Shown in pieces: positions 1 through 11,553 of a DNA stretch of 64,000 nucleotides. Within the stretch, counting starts at the first letter, position 1. Each line of letters begins with the position of its first letter. The position numbers were made by a program, and so were the translations under genes. Source of the stretch: Rhizopus sp. PT2906 (taxonomy: Eukaryota > Mucoromycota > Mucoromycetes > Mucorales > Rhizopodaceae); assembly GCA_025529335.1 (NCBI GenBank), contig JAMYHX010000083.1, positions 51,931 to 115,930 of the forward strand, given 5' to 3'. The notes under the pieces are model-generated. The model ran no database searches and was not told where the DNA came from. It saw nothing but the letters and a program-made list of their open reading frames with translations.

Positions 1-2
1 GG

Positions 3-242
3 TTTATCAAATTTCATAGAGCACAGATCAAAGATTTGGAAAATTGTTTGAAAGAAGAAAAGAAGGTGATCGCGAAACTGTCACTAGCCATCAATACGAC
101 AGATATGGATGAAGTGGACGAAGACGAGTACACTAAACAGGAGTATGAAAACTATTTAAATGATTTGAACGAACTACTAGCAAGAAGTATGTCATGTATG
201 GAAATTATTCAAGAAAAGATTAAAACTGAATTAGATGGATAA
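3..242 (+). CDS. 3' end of a coiled-coil protein (partial)
   Basis: The reading frame is open from the window edge to a TAA at 240-242, so this is the last exon of a gene starting upstream. About 79 codons are visible. They are rich in Lys, Glu and Asp with heptad-like Leu/Ile spacing, which suggests a C-terminal coiled coil with an acidic stretch in the middle. I do not recognise the family. The gene converges on the ISC1-like gene, whose stop codon is only 27 bp away on the other strand, so the 3' UTRs must overlap or be very short. Confidence 0.6.
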   Translation, partial: FIKFHRAQIKDLENCLKEEKKVIAKLSLAINTTDMDEVDEDEYTKQEYENYLNDLNELLARSMSCMEIIQEKIKTELDG

Positions 243-269
243 GCTGAGAAATAAAGAGGTTTATTGTGT

Positions 270-1723
270 TTATGTTTCCACATGTCTCAAACAATTTGAA
301 ATATCTCTTGTGTACTGTATGAGAGACCTCTGTTCTGTCTTTCCAAATACGAAGCCAACGATGAGTGCAATAGTTCCAACTACTGACAACAAAAAGATGA
401 GCAGATATATGATGATCGAACTTATGATCAAATTCGTTCTATCTGTTGTTGTTGAATATGTACTCGATAAGACCACTTGAACTATAAAGAGTGCCAAGAC
501 AGCAATAAGACAAAATCCAAGCAAGACGAGTAGTTTTTTAGAGGATCGTGCGGATCTTGTGATATCAAACTGTATGACGTCCAAGATGTCATGAAAGGTA
601 GATGGCGTGAGACAAGTATAATTAGGTAAGATATGATCTTGACCGGTATTAAAAGGACTATGGTCCTTGTTGGTATTGTTGATAGTAAATAGCGAGTGTA
701 CAGCAAAATGGTCAGAGAAACTCCATTGAGTGTTGGGTATGTATCCTTCCATCACCACCTTTGATTGTATGCACTGCAAGTGAGGCGATGCACTATAAAA
801 TATATAATCTAGTCTATCTCCAATGTCTTTTGCAAAAGGATGTTGTTTCAACACACGCTTTGTCCATGTATTCAGGGGCGAATCACAAGTGATACCAAAG
901 TACTGAATACATTCGGAAGCACTCAACTCATGTCTCTCAAACCGAACCTGTGCATCCTTTAAGGTGTCTTCATGCAGCTGCATCCATGAATCTGTCATTA
1001 AACCGTGCAGTTTGATAATTTTGTAACAAAGGCTGGATGGTATACTGTTGAAGTCACCAGTCTGTTTTCATATAAGTAATGATAGTATATATATATGTAT
1101 TATTTTTACCAGAATAACATGTCGGTTTTGAGTTACAGAGGCTCTCACTGCATTTGCAATCTGCCAGCATTCGGTTATCCGTTGGGCCTCATAATCATCT
1201 TTATCGCCATATGCTGCTTGTAACTATCACAAAAATAATCAAACATGTGATTGAATATGACACATATTTACATACATGTGTAGTATAGACGTCCACTAGA
1301 CCTATCTCTGGCACTCTCACACAAACAGAAGCACAGCCCTTTCCGACATAATAATCACCTTCCAATACACGCAATGGTCTACCTGCCAAAGTAAATCTTA
1401 TAAAGTTGGAAGAAAGGATCGGATAGCGCGAGAATATGGCTAACCCACTACCGAGTGCACCACTATAGAAATACTCTGCATATTTGATCTTGGGGGACAA
1501 AGTCTGTTTTATGTATTCATAATCTTGCAACATCCACACTTCTTGTAATGCAATCACATCATAATCCCCTTCATCTATAGCATGAGCAATGGCACGTAGT
1601 CTAAATTGACGTTGCTTTGATACAATATAAAGACCCCTTTTGAAAATATGAGTTCATTTTACTATAGTCTGCCTTTAGATTTTACCAACAGTTGAGCGAT
1701 AATACAGAAAGCGAGTTTGTCAT
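270..1723 (-). CDS. ISC1: Inositol phosphosphingolipid phospholipase C (neutral sphingomyelinase family)
   Basis: Exons 1723-1686, 1636-1276, 1223-1110 and 1061-270 give 434 aa. The enzyme hydrolyses inositol phosphosphingolipids to ceramide at membranes. Landmarks of the Mg-dependent endonuclease/phosphatase fold appear in order: LNCWGL at the start (split by intron 1), IALQEVW with the metal-binding Glu, GSGLAIFSRYPI, VDVYTTH, TGDFNSIP, RLDYIFYS and SDHFAVHS with the catalytic His. Two hydrophobic helices lie near the C terminus, as in yeast Isc1 and mammalian nSMase2. The start is the first ATG that leads into the conserved LNCWG block. All three introns are short (48-52 nt) and splice in frame. 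No inactivating change was seen. Confidence 0.92.
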
Positions 1724-1795
1724 TTAATAAATAAAAAGGGCAAAAAAAGGGAAATTTATTACTTGTGTCCTTTTTTTCCTTGAGGGGGAAAGGGA

Positions 1796-2833
1796 TCAAA
1801 CATAGGATTGAATGCTCAGTTGCTTTACTTTTTCTATTAAACCGTTTACTGATTCTTGAAGGTTCGTTGTCTCCGAGACGTCAATCAAGGCTAATTTATC
1901 AGTAATAGCCGCAATGGTTTCGTTCAGGTCATTCTTTTCTGATAAAAGTAAACTATCCGATATTCCATAGTTACGAGGTTCTATAAGAGAAGAAGCAAAT
2001 GATGAATGTTTGTTTGCCAAGTGAGTCACTAACACTTGAGTGATCTATAATAAAATGAGTCCATGAGCCATCAAACAACAATGAAGGTTTACTTGCCGAC
2101 AGTAAATCACTGTATTCTTGCTTTGCACATTCAGAGACCCATTCTTTATTATCAGTTGATCTCCTATGCTGTAACAAATTATCCATCTTTAGTTTGGCCA
2201 ATAGTAGTGGTGTCAGACGGAATGGATCTGATGCTGGTATATTGGCTCCTATACATAATAAATATATAAGAAACTCTTTTTTTGAGAGTGCGTAGTTTAG
2301 ACGTGTTAAACATACCAACCTTCATGTAACAACATCAAGACACATTGAGGATTACATGCTAATACCGCTATATATACATACATATACGCATATATACCAT
2401 TATTATCCATTGATAATTACATATACAATGTCTATATGTATTTATTTACCCATATGCATAGGTTGTAATCCATCTATATCTCCTACTCCATTATTTACAT
2501 CTGATCCAGCACGTATCAATAACTGTGCTATCTCTATCGCAGCCTTAGGATCATCCTTTCGACTACAAGCTATATGTAAAGGCGTCCTCAAATTGTTATC
2601 TCTAATGGTATCTGGGTTTAATTGTGGTAAAGCTTCTAGAATGTCTTGAACTGTTTAAATGATTAAAAAAAAAACTGTCAACACATGCTCTTATTCTATA
2701 TACCTTCTTGAGGTGATTTCCTTGCACAGGCATCAAGTAAAATAGTTTCGATAGCTGTTGCTTGTAATAAATCACGCAGTTTTTCTGTTTGCTCATGTGT
2801 TTGAAATGCTGTCTTTTGTATTTTATGTTGCAT
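1796..2833 (-). CDS. Ankyrin-repeat protein
   Basis: Five exons are deduced: 2833-2704, 2650-2450, 2358-2320, 2248-2093 and 2028-1796, giving 252 aa. Three ankyrin-type units are visible: NLRTPLHIACS followed by AQLLIRAGSDVN, then GLQPMHM joined to CVLMLLHEGANI, then a degenerate third unit. The C-terminal half has hydrophobic heptads and may form a coiled coil. Ankyrin repeats act as protein-protein scaffolds, and nothing here shows the partner. The last splice (2092/2029) is the weakest inference: reading through it would terminate early in another frame, while the GTAAAC...TTAG intron restores the long C-terminal frame. The gene is divergent from the histone-fold-like gene, sharing a 412-bp promoter region. 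Confidence 0.75.
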
Positions 2834-2909
2834 ATTGATTGATAAAAAGGAAAAGAAAAAAAAAAGGGAAAAAAGAAATCAAAACAAGAGAAATCGATAT
2901 CGTCACATG

Positions 2910-2921
2910 AATCACGTGATT
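2910..2921. promoter_or_regulatory. Perfect 12-bp palindrome with an E-box core
   Basis: AATCACGTGATT is a perfect palindrome centred on CACGTG, the core site of bHLH regulators such as Cbf1 or USF types. It lies 77 bp upstream of the ankyrin gene start and 325 bp upstream of the divergent gene start, inside the shared promoter. Binding is inferred from the motif only. Confidence 0.45.
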
Positions 2922-3012
2922 AGGTTGAAAATATGCAATTCATCTGCCATGTATCACATTTCCCCCCTTTAAAGCATTTCTAAATTGTATTGAGAGGAGA
3001 AAGAAACTGCGC

Positions 3013-3052
3013 GGGGGGAGGAAAGGGAGAGGTGGGAAGTTGCGGGGGGGGG
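3013..3052 (+). promoter_or_regulatory. Predicted G-quadruplex motif in a divergent promoter
   Basis: Four G-runs (6, 3, 3 and 9 long) are separated by loops of 6, 6 and 7 nt, which fits the usual G3+N1-7 rule. It sits in the 412-bp intergenic region between two divergent genes, in otherwise AT-rich sequence. Folding is not shown by the sequence. Confidence 0.4.
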
Positions 3053-3245
3053 AGGAAAAGTCTGCAGTAAATTGATCAATATATACAAGTTACTGTGTTA
3101 CTTTATTTAAACGGCGAATTCATTCTACAATCCTCGTGTTTCTCTCATTAATTCACCCTTTAAGTCATATCCCCACCCCTTTACACTCCTTTATATATAA
3201 TATAATAATTATAATAGTAAATAATAATAGCAACAATAATAATAA

Positions 3246-4870
3246 ATGGCATTAGGTAAAGTGATATAAAGTTAGGCATATGCATAAATATAAATAATAA
3301 CCCTTACAAGATGAGCACTACATTTGTCAAAGGGCAGCTAATGCCATCATCTCAGAGATTGGACCTTTTCGAGTTTCGACAGATGCCTTACAAGCTATCA
3401 ATCAATTCTTGGACGAATTTATTGTACTCTTGGTTGGGTGTTCACTTTCGTTGGACCTGTCAGAGATAAAATCTACCGTGTTCAACTTGCTACCTTCCAC
3501 ACTGGGTAAAAATGCTATTGTTGAAGCCGAATTGGAAGTCAAGACATTTACAGAAACTGAATCTATTGATTATGAATTGTATGAACGTATGCGAAAAATT
3601 GAAAAAGATAAATTTCCAGTGGATGAAGCTATTCGATTGCTGAGAGAGAAATGCTTTGAATACTGCACTTTGGCTGATAAAGAAGATCAGCTCTATGTAC
3701 AAAAATCAATACAAAAGAGATCAAGTCAGAATACAATCGTTATTTCCCCTATCGTTGCTATTTATGTCACAACTGTCATGGAACATATTGCTGAATATTT
3801 ATTAACTGCAGTTGCCATGTCTGCAGAACATGAAGATACGGACTATGTTAGAGTAAAAGAGGTTTATTTAGCATTGGTAGACGACATTCAATTGGGAAGT
3901 GTATTTAACAAGATGAACCTGAAGGACAGGATGGAGGTAAATATATATATATTATATATATATATATATATATGTCAACTAATATCTCTCTCTATGGATT
4001 AGAAAAGAGCAGGCTTAGCTAATAAACTGAGAGGAGTGTCTTATTTACCTACCCCTCCTCTTACTGAAAATAATAATAATAACAATTCGAGAAAAAGTTT
4101 CCATAGTACAACACATGAAAGTAAGTTTTAGAACATATAGCAATTACATAAATTAAAGAGCGTTACACTAGATGAAACAGGTTCAGTGCTAGACTTTGAT
4201 GATGACATCGACTTGGACTATTTTGACGACAACTTACCCAAAAGTAATCTAAATGCGACCACATCCAGCTTCAGTTCGATGCCAAGACCTCATTCAGTCA
4301 TATCGCATCATTCAAACACTAGCAGAAAATCAACATTTCATGTATTCAAAAACAATAGAAACTCATTCAGTAGCTTCGATTTACCTTCTCGTGCTGAATC
4401 ACCTGTAGCCTCTATTTACGATCCAGATAATATTCCAAATATGAACTTTGATGATCTCGTAAAATCAGGTGGAACAGTCAAAGTATCCCTGACACCGAAT
4501 CGATTAAGGTCAATTGAAGTCAAAGATCAAACAAAGGATGAGGAACCTTCCCTCACATGGGAACGTCGATCCATATCTTCTCCAAGACTGTCTACTTCTT
4601 CCAATCTGTCTCAACAAACATCTAAAAAATCAAGCAACATTGTCCTTGACCACAAAACTATTGATGTGCCGAGAATGATTCCCAAAGGACCTGCATCACC
4701 CTTGGGCAAAAAGAGTTTCACTGTCAATGATCTCAATCGGTTCGAGAATCCAAGGGAGGCTCCAAAACCACCTAAATCAGCATCTACTAGTAGTGTACCC
4801 GTCTCTGGTGCTACCACTACTGCTACTACTACTACTGCTGCTGCTACTACTGCTACTGCTACTGCTACTG

Positions 4871-4901
<31 letters not shown>

Positions 4902-6036
4902 GAGTGTACCTGCCACCATTGAGGTTGCTCCTGTAACCAAGAAGCCATTGACGCCTCTTCCTGCCATGTCTGCCAATAACACATCAAGTGGAAAATTAAC
5001 TCCTCTTTCAAAATTACCCACTCCTCCTTCATCGCAGACAAAGCCGGTCAGTACGACAACCTTGGCTTCTTCAAGCAGCTCGGATTCCATTTCATCCAGC
5101 AACTCTTCTTTACCCAGTCTTGCTCCCGTACCTGTTGTCTCGTCTCCTCATGATGACGAGCACGCCAAACAGTCTGCGGTGATCAATATCCAGGATAACA
5201 CAGGCATGATACCAAAATCCACAAGGTCAAATACCATCAATACCTCAGGCATTGTCATGCGAAGAAGTAGTCTTAGCAGCCGAAAGAGTAGAGAAAGCCT
5301 ACGACGAAAAAAGTCAATGGAGACTCAAGAAGCCAAACCAGCGGATGATGCTAAACCAGAAGAAACCCCTGAGACAAAGCAAGTGCAGTTTCTAAATTCC
5401 GAAGAAGAAAAGAAGAAACATATGCCAGAAAGACCTTCGAGTATTGTTGCTAAAAGAGCCTCGATGATTGGCAATATTCGACGACGATCACTTCATGAGA
5501 ACTATGCAACTGAAAAATACAATCATGAGGTCAGTCAAAGAGGCTCAGTGAGTGTATCCATCAAGCAGTGGGACGATATCTTGAAATCGGAAGAACAGCC
5601 ATTGATTCCTCCTGCCGCTCAGCGTCGTTCCATGCTCAGACAGATGCGTCAACAACAGCTTCAGGAAATGCAGCAGGAAAAAGAAGGAGTGATCAGTAAT
5701 GCGGTGCTGGACAAGGTCTTGAAGTTTGAACGTGCCTCTTCGCTGGACGATGGCGCGCATCAGAGAGTTTCAAGTCTGCCCAGAAGAGAACGATTCCTCT
5801 ACCTTCAACAGGATCCCTCTGCTATCGAACGAAAGTCAACATCGCTTCGTCCTGGCACTCGTACAAAGGGTATTGATGTTGCCGTTCAGACAGAACCCAT
5901 CAAGAAAGAGTCTGTAGAGAAAAAAGAAGAAGAACAAGGCTTAATTGATGGTGATGAAGAGTGGTTCCTTCAAGATGATGAATGGGATGAGCAAGAAGAG
6001 ACGGCTATTGTCGAATGGTTGCTTGGTGAATGCTAA
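3246..6036 (+). CDS. Large fungal protein with histone-fold-like N terminus
   Basis: Exons 3246-3255, 3311-3936, 4003-4120 and 4172-6036 give 872 aa. The first exon is only 10 nt (ATG GCA TTA G). The N-terminal 200 residues are helical and well packed (HYICQRAANAII, DALQAINQFLDEF), resembling a histone-fold dimerisation domain. The remaining 650 residues are low complexity: a Ser-rich region, a Thr/Ala tract from an ACT/GCT repeat, many basic RRxS sites that look like kinase targets, a coiled coil (MLRQMRQQQLQEMQQ) and a very acidic C terminus ending in EWLLGEC. I do not recognise a named orthologue. The start of exon 4 could instead be 4181, which changes only three codons. Confidence 0.75.
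4812..4905 (+). repeat. ACT/GCT trinucleotide repeat (coding, Thr/Ala tract)
   Basis: An imperfect run of ACT and GCT triplets lies in frame inside exon 4 of the large histone-fold-like gene and encodes about 30 Thr and Ala residues. Uninterrupted ACT runs at its 3' end suggest replication slippage, so allele length may vary between strains. Confidence 0.85.
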
Positions 6037-6154
6037 GGGGGGAGATTAGAACACTTTATCAATAAATATAAACCAATCACATCCTTCTACATCACTTTTT
6101 GAAAGTCATTTATTAAATTTTCAAACTTGTCTTTTCCCTCTCTCTCTCTCTCTT

Positions 6155-6841
6155 ATGAGTTCCTTATTATTACCTACTGTCTATCTTGGTGGATGTATCG
6201 CTGCCATGAGCGCGTTCTCTTATGTGTACCGTAGAGCAACCGGTATGTTGAAGATCCTTTTAAGAATGTAAAAAACTAATCTTCAGAAAGCTACACAAAC
6301 TGTCGAATCATGGTTCCCTTTGAACAGACAAAAGGAAGAATATATTGCTTTATTAAATGCTGAACCTGCAGTTCCAGAATTTCACTTGAGAACAGCTCTC
6401 TTACGTCGTGCGATGGAAGCTGTGCGTCGTCTAGTTCAGATTCAACAAGAAAAACCAGCTTTACAACAACTGATGAAGACAGGTAGCATAGGAGACGAAC
6501 TTTGGCGCGAATTCAGTGCTGCTGAACAAGAGATCACAGCAGAACTTCAGGAAATTGCAATGGAAGCAAATACGTTCAAGGAAAACTGGGGACAAACCAT
6601 ATTCTCAACTGCTGCACAGATGCTCGAACACGAAAAGCAGAAACAACTACAACAGGAAATGAAGGTTATGTTAGAAAAGGAAACAGCTCGTAAGAAGCGT
6701 GAAGAAGAAAGGGAAGCAAAAGAGGCAAAAGAACAGGAAGCAAAGGAACATGAAAGACGTTTAAGAGAAGCAAAGAAAGCTGAAGAAGAGTTATTAAAGA
6801 TGGAAGAGCAAGAAAAGAGGGCAGCATCCAAGAAGAAATAG
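6155..6841 (+). CDS. SEC66: Translocation protein Sec66 (Sec71), ER post-translational translocon
   Basis: Two exons, 6155-6242 and 6291-6841, give 212 aa. Sec66 is part of the Sec62/63 complex that drives post-translational import into the ER. One N-terminal membrane helix (LLPTVYLGGCIAAMSAF) is followed by the conserved WFP-N block, ALLRRAME-VRRLVQ, a GSIGDELW motif and EITAELQEI. The C-terminal 60 residues are an almost pure Lys/Glu coiled-coil tail, longer than in yeast. The intron acceptor is AAAG at 6290, chosen because it keeps frame through ATQTVESWFP. The gene lies 118 bp downstream of the histone-fold-like gene on the same strand. Confidence 0.9.
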
Positions 6842-7126
6842 CCTCTTCCTCCTTATTTTTTTTTCTTTCTGAATTATATAATAAAACACATGGTCTAAAC
6901 ACATACGCATACTTAAAAGAGGGAGTTAAAAAAAAAATAACCTTGTGTGTGTATCCCGTCAATTGCTCTCTCCCTAAACTTTTTTTTTATTTAACGGTCA
7001 AACCAAATAAAGAAAAGGGAGCTTTTGTGGAAGATTAACTTTGAACTTGTTTATACAACTTTTTATATAAAGCTTGAGAAAAAAAAAACAACATTCGTCT
7101 TATTTCTTTTTCTTCTTTTTTAAACA

Positions 7127-7607
7127 ATGCCAGAAGTGATACAGATGGATTTGGGTACCGTTGGCCCCGATAAACTTGAAATCATCTCTGAATTTATCTC
7201 TTTGACATGTATTTCTGTCTTGGCCACTGCTTTGGGTTCAAAGACATTTGGTGAAAAAATTAAGACACTTAATTATGGCCGTTTCATGGTTATCCTCCTT
7301 TATACCCTTTCATGGGCATTTGCTGCTACCTCTGCTGTGGTTGTATCCACAAATAATAGTAAGGCATGACATAAAGAGGCAGGGGAGGCAAATGATTGAC
7401 CCTATTCTTTATAGACAACATGGTTTCATGTACCCTCGGTATGCTCTTGTGTGATATCTTTTACGCTGGTAGTAAGATTGTTATTTATGGCTGGCTAATT
7501 GAACGTATCCATCTTGTTACTGCTGTCAAAACATCACGATTGAGAACATGTCAATATAGAGTTCATCTCTTGATGCTTTGTCCATATGGTATTATTCTTG
7601 CATTGAT

Positions 7608-7643
<36 letters not shown>

Positions 7644-8466
7644 TCGTCTGTGCGTTTGATAGGCCTCACCCGATGCTTTTCTCTTCTTAGTTGAGTTATC
7701 GAAATATCTATTTAGAAGCAGATGGTACATGTACCATTGGATTACAGTTGATTGCTAGTGTTCCATTACTTGTAATGTAAAAATATTTTTATATAGCAGT
7801 AATAGTTAATTAATGATCTTTTTTTTAAAAAAAATAGGTTTATGACTTTGTAAGTTACATTAAAAAAAAAAAACTCTTAGCTTTTGACTGACTTTTTAGT
7901 AGTTGCTCAATTTCTACTTGACTTGGCTGTTTATGTCACCCCTTATGAATGTAGGAATGACGTCAAGGACGAATTGGAAGAAGTCAAGACTATATAAACT
8001 AGCTCGACGAACACTTGTCGCATCTATTGTGAGTCTGTTGATTTCATTTTTTAATGTGTTGGTCGTAGTGATCACCAAAGGTCACGAGCGAGGCCTGGTT
8101 TGTTTAACAATGTGCACCGTGGATGTAACAGTGAATGTTGTCACTGTGCATTGGGTAACTATGATATATTTTCCCTCCTTTTTGTTATTGTTATTAACTC
8201 CCCCTATCTATTAGGTAACCAACAATAACTCTTCTTCCAAAGGACGTGATCAAGGCAGAAATAAAACTGTTTACACGGGTGATCATATGTCTGCCGAGCT
8301 TACCTTTGAAGCACCTGATCTAGGGCAGCTTGACAAGCAAGTCAAGTTCAATTTTGATTCACTTGAAGATACCAAGATACATCCAAGTCAACAAGAAGAT
8401 GAAGATAGTGTGAAATCTATACAAATGTCACAAACAAGTGCAAAGCCTTTACAACAACAATACTAA
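7127..8466 (+). CDS. Seven-helix integral membrane protein of unknown function
   Basis: Six exons, 7127-7358, 7415-7608, 7691-7771, 7839-7850, 7903-8154 and 8215-8466, give 340 aa. Seven hydrophobic helices can be traced, with a short N terminus and a hydrophilic, Asp/Gln-rich tail of about 85 residues. The topology is like an orphan fungal GPCR-type receptor, but I see no motif that fixes the ligand. Exon 4 is a 12-nt microexon encoding VYDF, and the intron before exon 3 starts with GT followed by 31 A. The sixth helix block with GHERG and CTVDVTVN looks conserved in character. Frame is kept across all five introns. Confidence 0.72.
7611..7641 (+). repeat. Intronic A31 homopolymer
   Basis: Thirty-one consecutive A immediately follow the GT donor of intron 2 in the seven-helix protein gene. 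The donor therefore reads GTAAAAAA, still compatible with splicing. The run is likely to be length-variable and hard to sequence accurately. Confidence 0.9.
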
Positions 8467-9070
8467 TAATAAATACATTATATGCCTCTCCCCTTTTGTC
8501 TTTTTTTTTTTTTTCTAAAAAAAAATACACAGATCTATTCCTACACTATTAATAATATCTGTTTTCTGTTGCAGATAGTTGAATGTAGATTTCATACTTG
8601 ACAAAAATGAATACTAAAGTCACACTAATTCATGCATATTTTTAAGGAGAGATTTTATGTTTATATATAAACAATGGTCATTTCAAAATACTTGTTTTTT
8701 TTTTTAATTCTACTTTAGAAAATCATCTACAATGCATAACCAAGTAGATCAAGTAACAAAAATGGAAAGGCAGTGACTGTATCTGTCAAATATGTGAAGA
8801 GTATTAGTAAGCAATAGTATCTTTATGTCGTAATGAATCATCATCACAGTAAGAGATTATATTACTGATTTAGTGTCCTTGTATGTGACAAGAGGAAGGG
8901 ATTAGATCATTATTATTTAAAATACCAAGTTCTTATCATTCTTTATGCTCAACAAAAAGAAAAGAAAGGGCGCAACTGAGGTTAAAATTGATCAGGGTTT
9001 TTCTTGATTTGGATTTAAAGATCTGACTTACTCTTTTTTTTTTTTTTTTTTTCTTTTTCTCTTTTGAGAT
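8467..9070. other. Intergenic, no gene seen
   Basis: AT-rich spacer between the seven-helix protein gene and the bZIP gene. It contains several T-runs, including a T18-type tract about 25 bp before the bZIP start codon, as seen before many starts in this window. No ORF with coding character was seen on either strand. Confidence 0.6.
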
Positions 9071-9791
9071 ATGTCTTATATTTCTAATCTGAATCTGCTT
9101 TATGCAGATACACCTACTGAAATAAATGATGACACATTTCAAGAGGAATTAGCTCTTTGGGCTAATGCTCAATTCAGCTTTGATACTGCACCTGGTTCGG
9201 CTATCGTTGATGATGAAAAGGCAAAAGAAGAGACGCAGCTTTTAGAGACATTTAAGGAGATTGCTCAGCTCGGTAAAAACGTAACTCAAGTCAATGCTTA
9301 TTCTTGCTCATCTTTTTTTGTTTTTGTTATGAACAATAGTTCAGCCTTCAGCTTCAATTGATAACAAAAATAACAACAACAACAACAACAACAACAGCAG
9401 CAGCAGCAGCAGCAATGGTAACTTGTATTACAACATTGCGCCTGCTCCATCTCAAAACAATATGCCAGCCATTCTTCCTCGACTTGCGCCAGCTATGCAT
9501 CCATTGGGCATCAAACCCATTGACAATGCAATGACTAAAAAGTTGATCAAGACTGAGAAAGAGTCTAAAGAGCCAATTAGTGCAGAAGAAGATAAAAGAC
9601 GAAGAAATACAGCAGCTTCTGCTCGATTCCGTATGAAGAAGAAGCTTAGAGAACAGGCACTTGAGAAGAAAGCAAAGGAATTGACAGAGTATGTTGAACA
9701 ACTTGAGAACAAAGTCAAGGATCTTGAAAAGGAAGCCAAATGGTTACGTGCTTTAGTTATCGAAAAGGATCCTAATCTTCTGCAAGAATAA
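9071..9791 (+). CDS. bZIP transcription factor (Cys3/Met28/Gcn4-like zipper)
   Basis: Exons 9071-9272 and 9340-9791 give 217 aa. The C-terminal 75 residues form a complete bZIP: basic region RRRNTAASARFRMKKK with the invariant N-x7-R spacing, then a leucine zipper running through LEKKAKELTEYVEQLENKV. The basic region most resembles fungal sulfur-metabolism factors (Cys3/MetR) and Gcn4-like proteins, so a role in amino-acid or sulfur metabolism is a guess from similarity. The centre is a linker with an Asn9-Ser6 tract encoded by an AAC/AGC repeat, and the N terminus is acidic and may activate transcription. Protein size is normal for this class. Confidence 0.85.
9367..9415 (+). repeat. AAC/AGC trinucleotide repeat (coding)
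   Basis: A run of AAC triplets switches to AGC triplets and encodes the Asn/Ser tract of the bZIP linker just after the intron. It is in frame and probably length-variable. Confidence 0.85.
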
Positions 9792-11423
9792 ACGATGTTG
9801 TACCAAATTGTATCAAACTCTGTGTAGATTGCGTCATTAATTCTAATTTTTATTTGATTGGATCCGTTCAAGACATATATATATATTTGTATCTTTCATA
9901 CACAATAAAGGTACCAAAACTGAACTCTTGGAAGAAAGAAAGAAAGAGAGAACTTTGAAAAGCAAAGAAGAAGAATAGGAATTTGACTACATATTCTAGA
10001 AAGGATGCAATAAAGTTGGGCGCCAAAAAGAGACACAATTGCCCGCGCGCATTATCATTTATTATTATTCCTTTGTTGACAGAAAAAGATGGGAGACTTT
10101 TTTTATAAAGCAGAATAATTCTAATATCAAAACCAAATCAATGTCCATGTTTATCATTCTTTTCTTTTGCTTTGCACAATATCACATTTCCATAACATCA
10201 ATCATGAATATCAGTATGATTGGTTATCATTGACTCCGACCATCTTTATCAGTTTTTGATAAAGATACGACTGGTCATTGGATAAAAAAGCTGACTTCTT
10301 TTTATGTAAAGCCATTTTGAGTACAGTGCTTCTGACCACTTTTTGATATCTTTATGGTTCTAGATGTAAAGCTTAGACATCCATTTTATGTTTGTTTCAC
10401 GCTGACATTTGATCTGAAGTATGCGCGACACGATAAATTTGTCGCAGCATATTAATTCTTCTATTTAACAAGGTGTTCTTCAATTTCGACGGCTTCCACT
10501 CCTCTTCTGAACGATACTCTTGTCGGTTCCCTGTCTATCTTCAGAACCTTACCAGCTCTTCGAGACTCAATTTTACTTTTCTACTTTACCAATTACTTTC
10601 TTTCCCCACCTACAGGCAGCCAGCCTTGCGCCATCAAAAGCATGGCCCTATGGATGACTTTCGTTTGTTTTTTCCTGTTTTTCTCTCATTTTCTATCTCT
10701 CTCTCTTTCTCTCTCTGCAAACGCTTACGAATCCTCTGCATGTGTTGTTAAACAAGATTGAACTTCTGCCTATGGATTCATCGCATGTTGTGCCTAACAC
10801 CAATACTTGCCTGAAACTACATTTTCGTTGAAGGAGGTAGGACCGTAGACCGATAACTGAAGTATTGGTAGATGGTTTATCCATCTCTGGTTTTAATGAA
10901 TGATAACAACCTCTATCTTATGTTTTATTTATCTCTTTTCGTAAATCATAAGTCGACAACCAACAAAAGTAAAGAGCTGCATATTAAAGTGCGGCTCAGA
11001 GAGTTTCATAGATGTACGATTAAACAGATTTTTATTTATTTAGATAATTAAACCTCAATTGGACGCACGATTGTAATATTGCATCTCTTCCGCCAGAGGC
11101 AGATCGTAAAGGAAGGATAGTGATGATTAAAAAACTCTTTTGGGATCAAGTGTCAGATACACTAATGAAAAGAAGAGGAGAGCCATTCTAAGATTCTTTG
11201 CCCGAGGTGAGTGGGCGGAGTCGACAGAAGCTTAGCCTGATAGAGGCAATCGAGTTCATATAGAATTCTGTATATAGTTGGCCAGCGAATGGTCCACGAG
11301 AGCACTGTGTTAGGAGGGTTTCATAGATGTACATTATTTTCACATATTATTCGTGCAGCTCCAGCAAAAAAACTCGTGCAGTGTAAAAATAAAATACCAT
11401 TCAAACTCAGAAATGTAATTCAA
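9792..11423. other. Repeat-rich intergenic region, no intact gene
   Basis: No coding ORF with recognisable content was seen. The stretch holds a perfect hairpin (10242-10266), a 15-bp direct repeat (11003-11017 and 11318-11332) and pyrimidine-rich runs near 10690. It leads into the Tc1-like fragment and is probably degraded mobile DNA. Confidence 0.5.
10242..10266. repeat. Perfect inverted repeat, 10-bp stem, 5-nt loop
   Basis: ATCTTTATCA and TGATAAAGAT flank a GTTTT loop. Each arm carries a TGATAA (WGATAR) motif. It could be a hairpin, a paired GATA-factor site, or the relic of a small inverted-repeat element. No adjacent gene points to one of these. Confidence 0.55.
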
Positions 11424-11553
11424 TCAAAGTAAAATTAAAATCTCATTATTTATTAGTGCATGAAGTGCACGGAAAAAAAAAAGGATCCATATTGGTTTTC
11501 GATTTAAACAGTCTTCAAATCTAGCTGCTGAGTATCTACAAAATCCTTGAAAG

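Noticed and set aside
4611..5102. 163-codon minus-strand ORF with a Val/Ala run
   Set aside because: It is the antisense of the Thr/Ala repeat and Ser-rich region of the plus-strand gene; the low-complexity repeat keeps the frame open.
9354..9871. Overlapping minus-strand ORFs of 115 and 139 codons
   Set aside because: Antisense shadow of the bZIP exon; the plus strand carries a complete bZIP motif.
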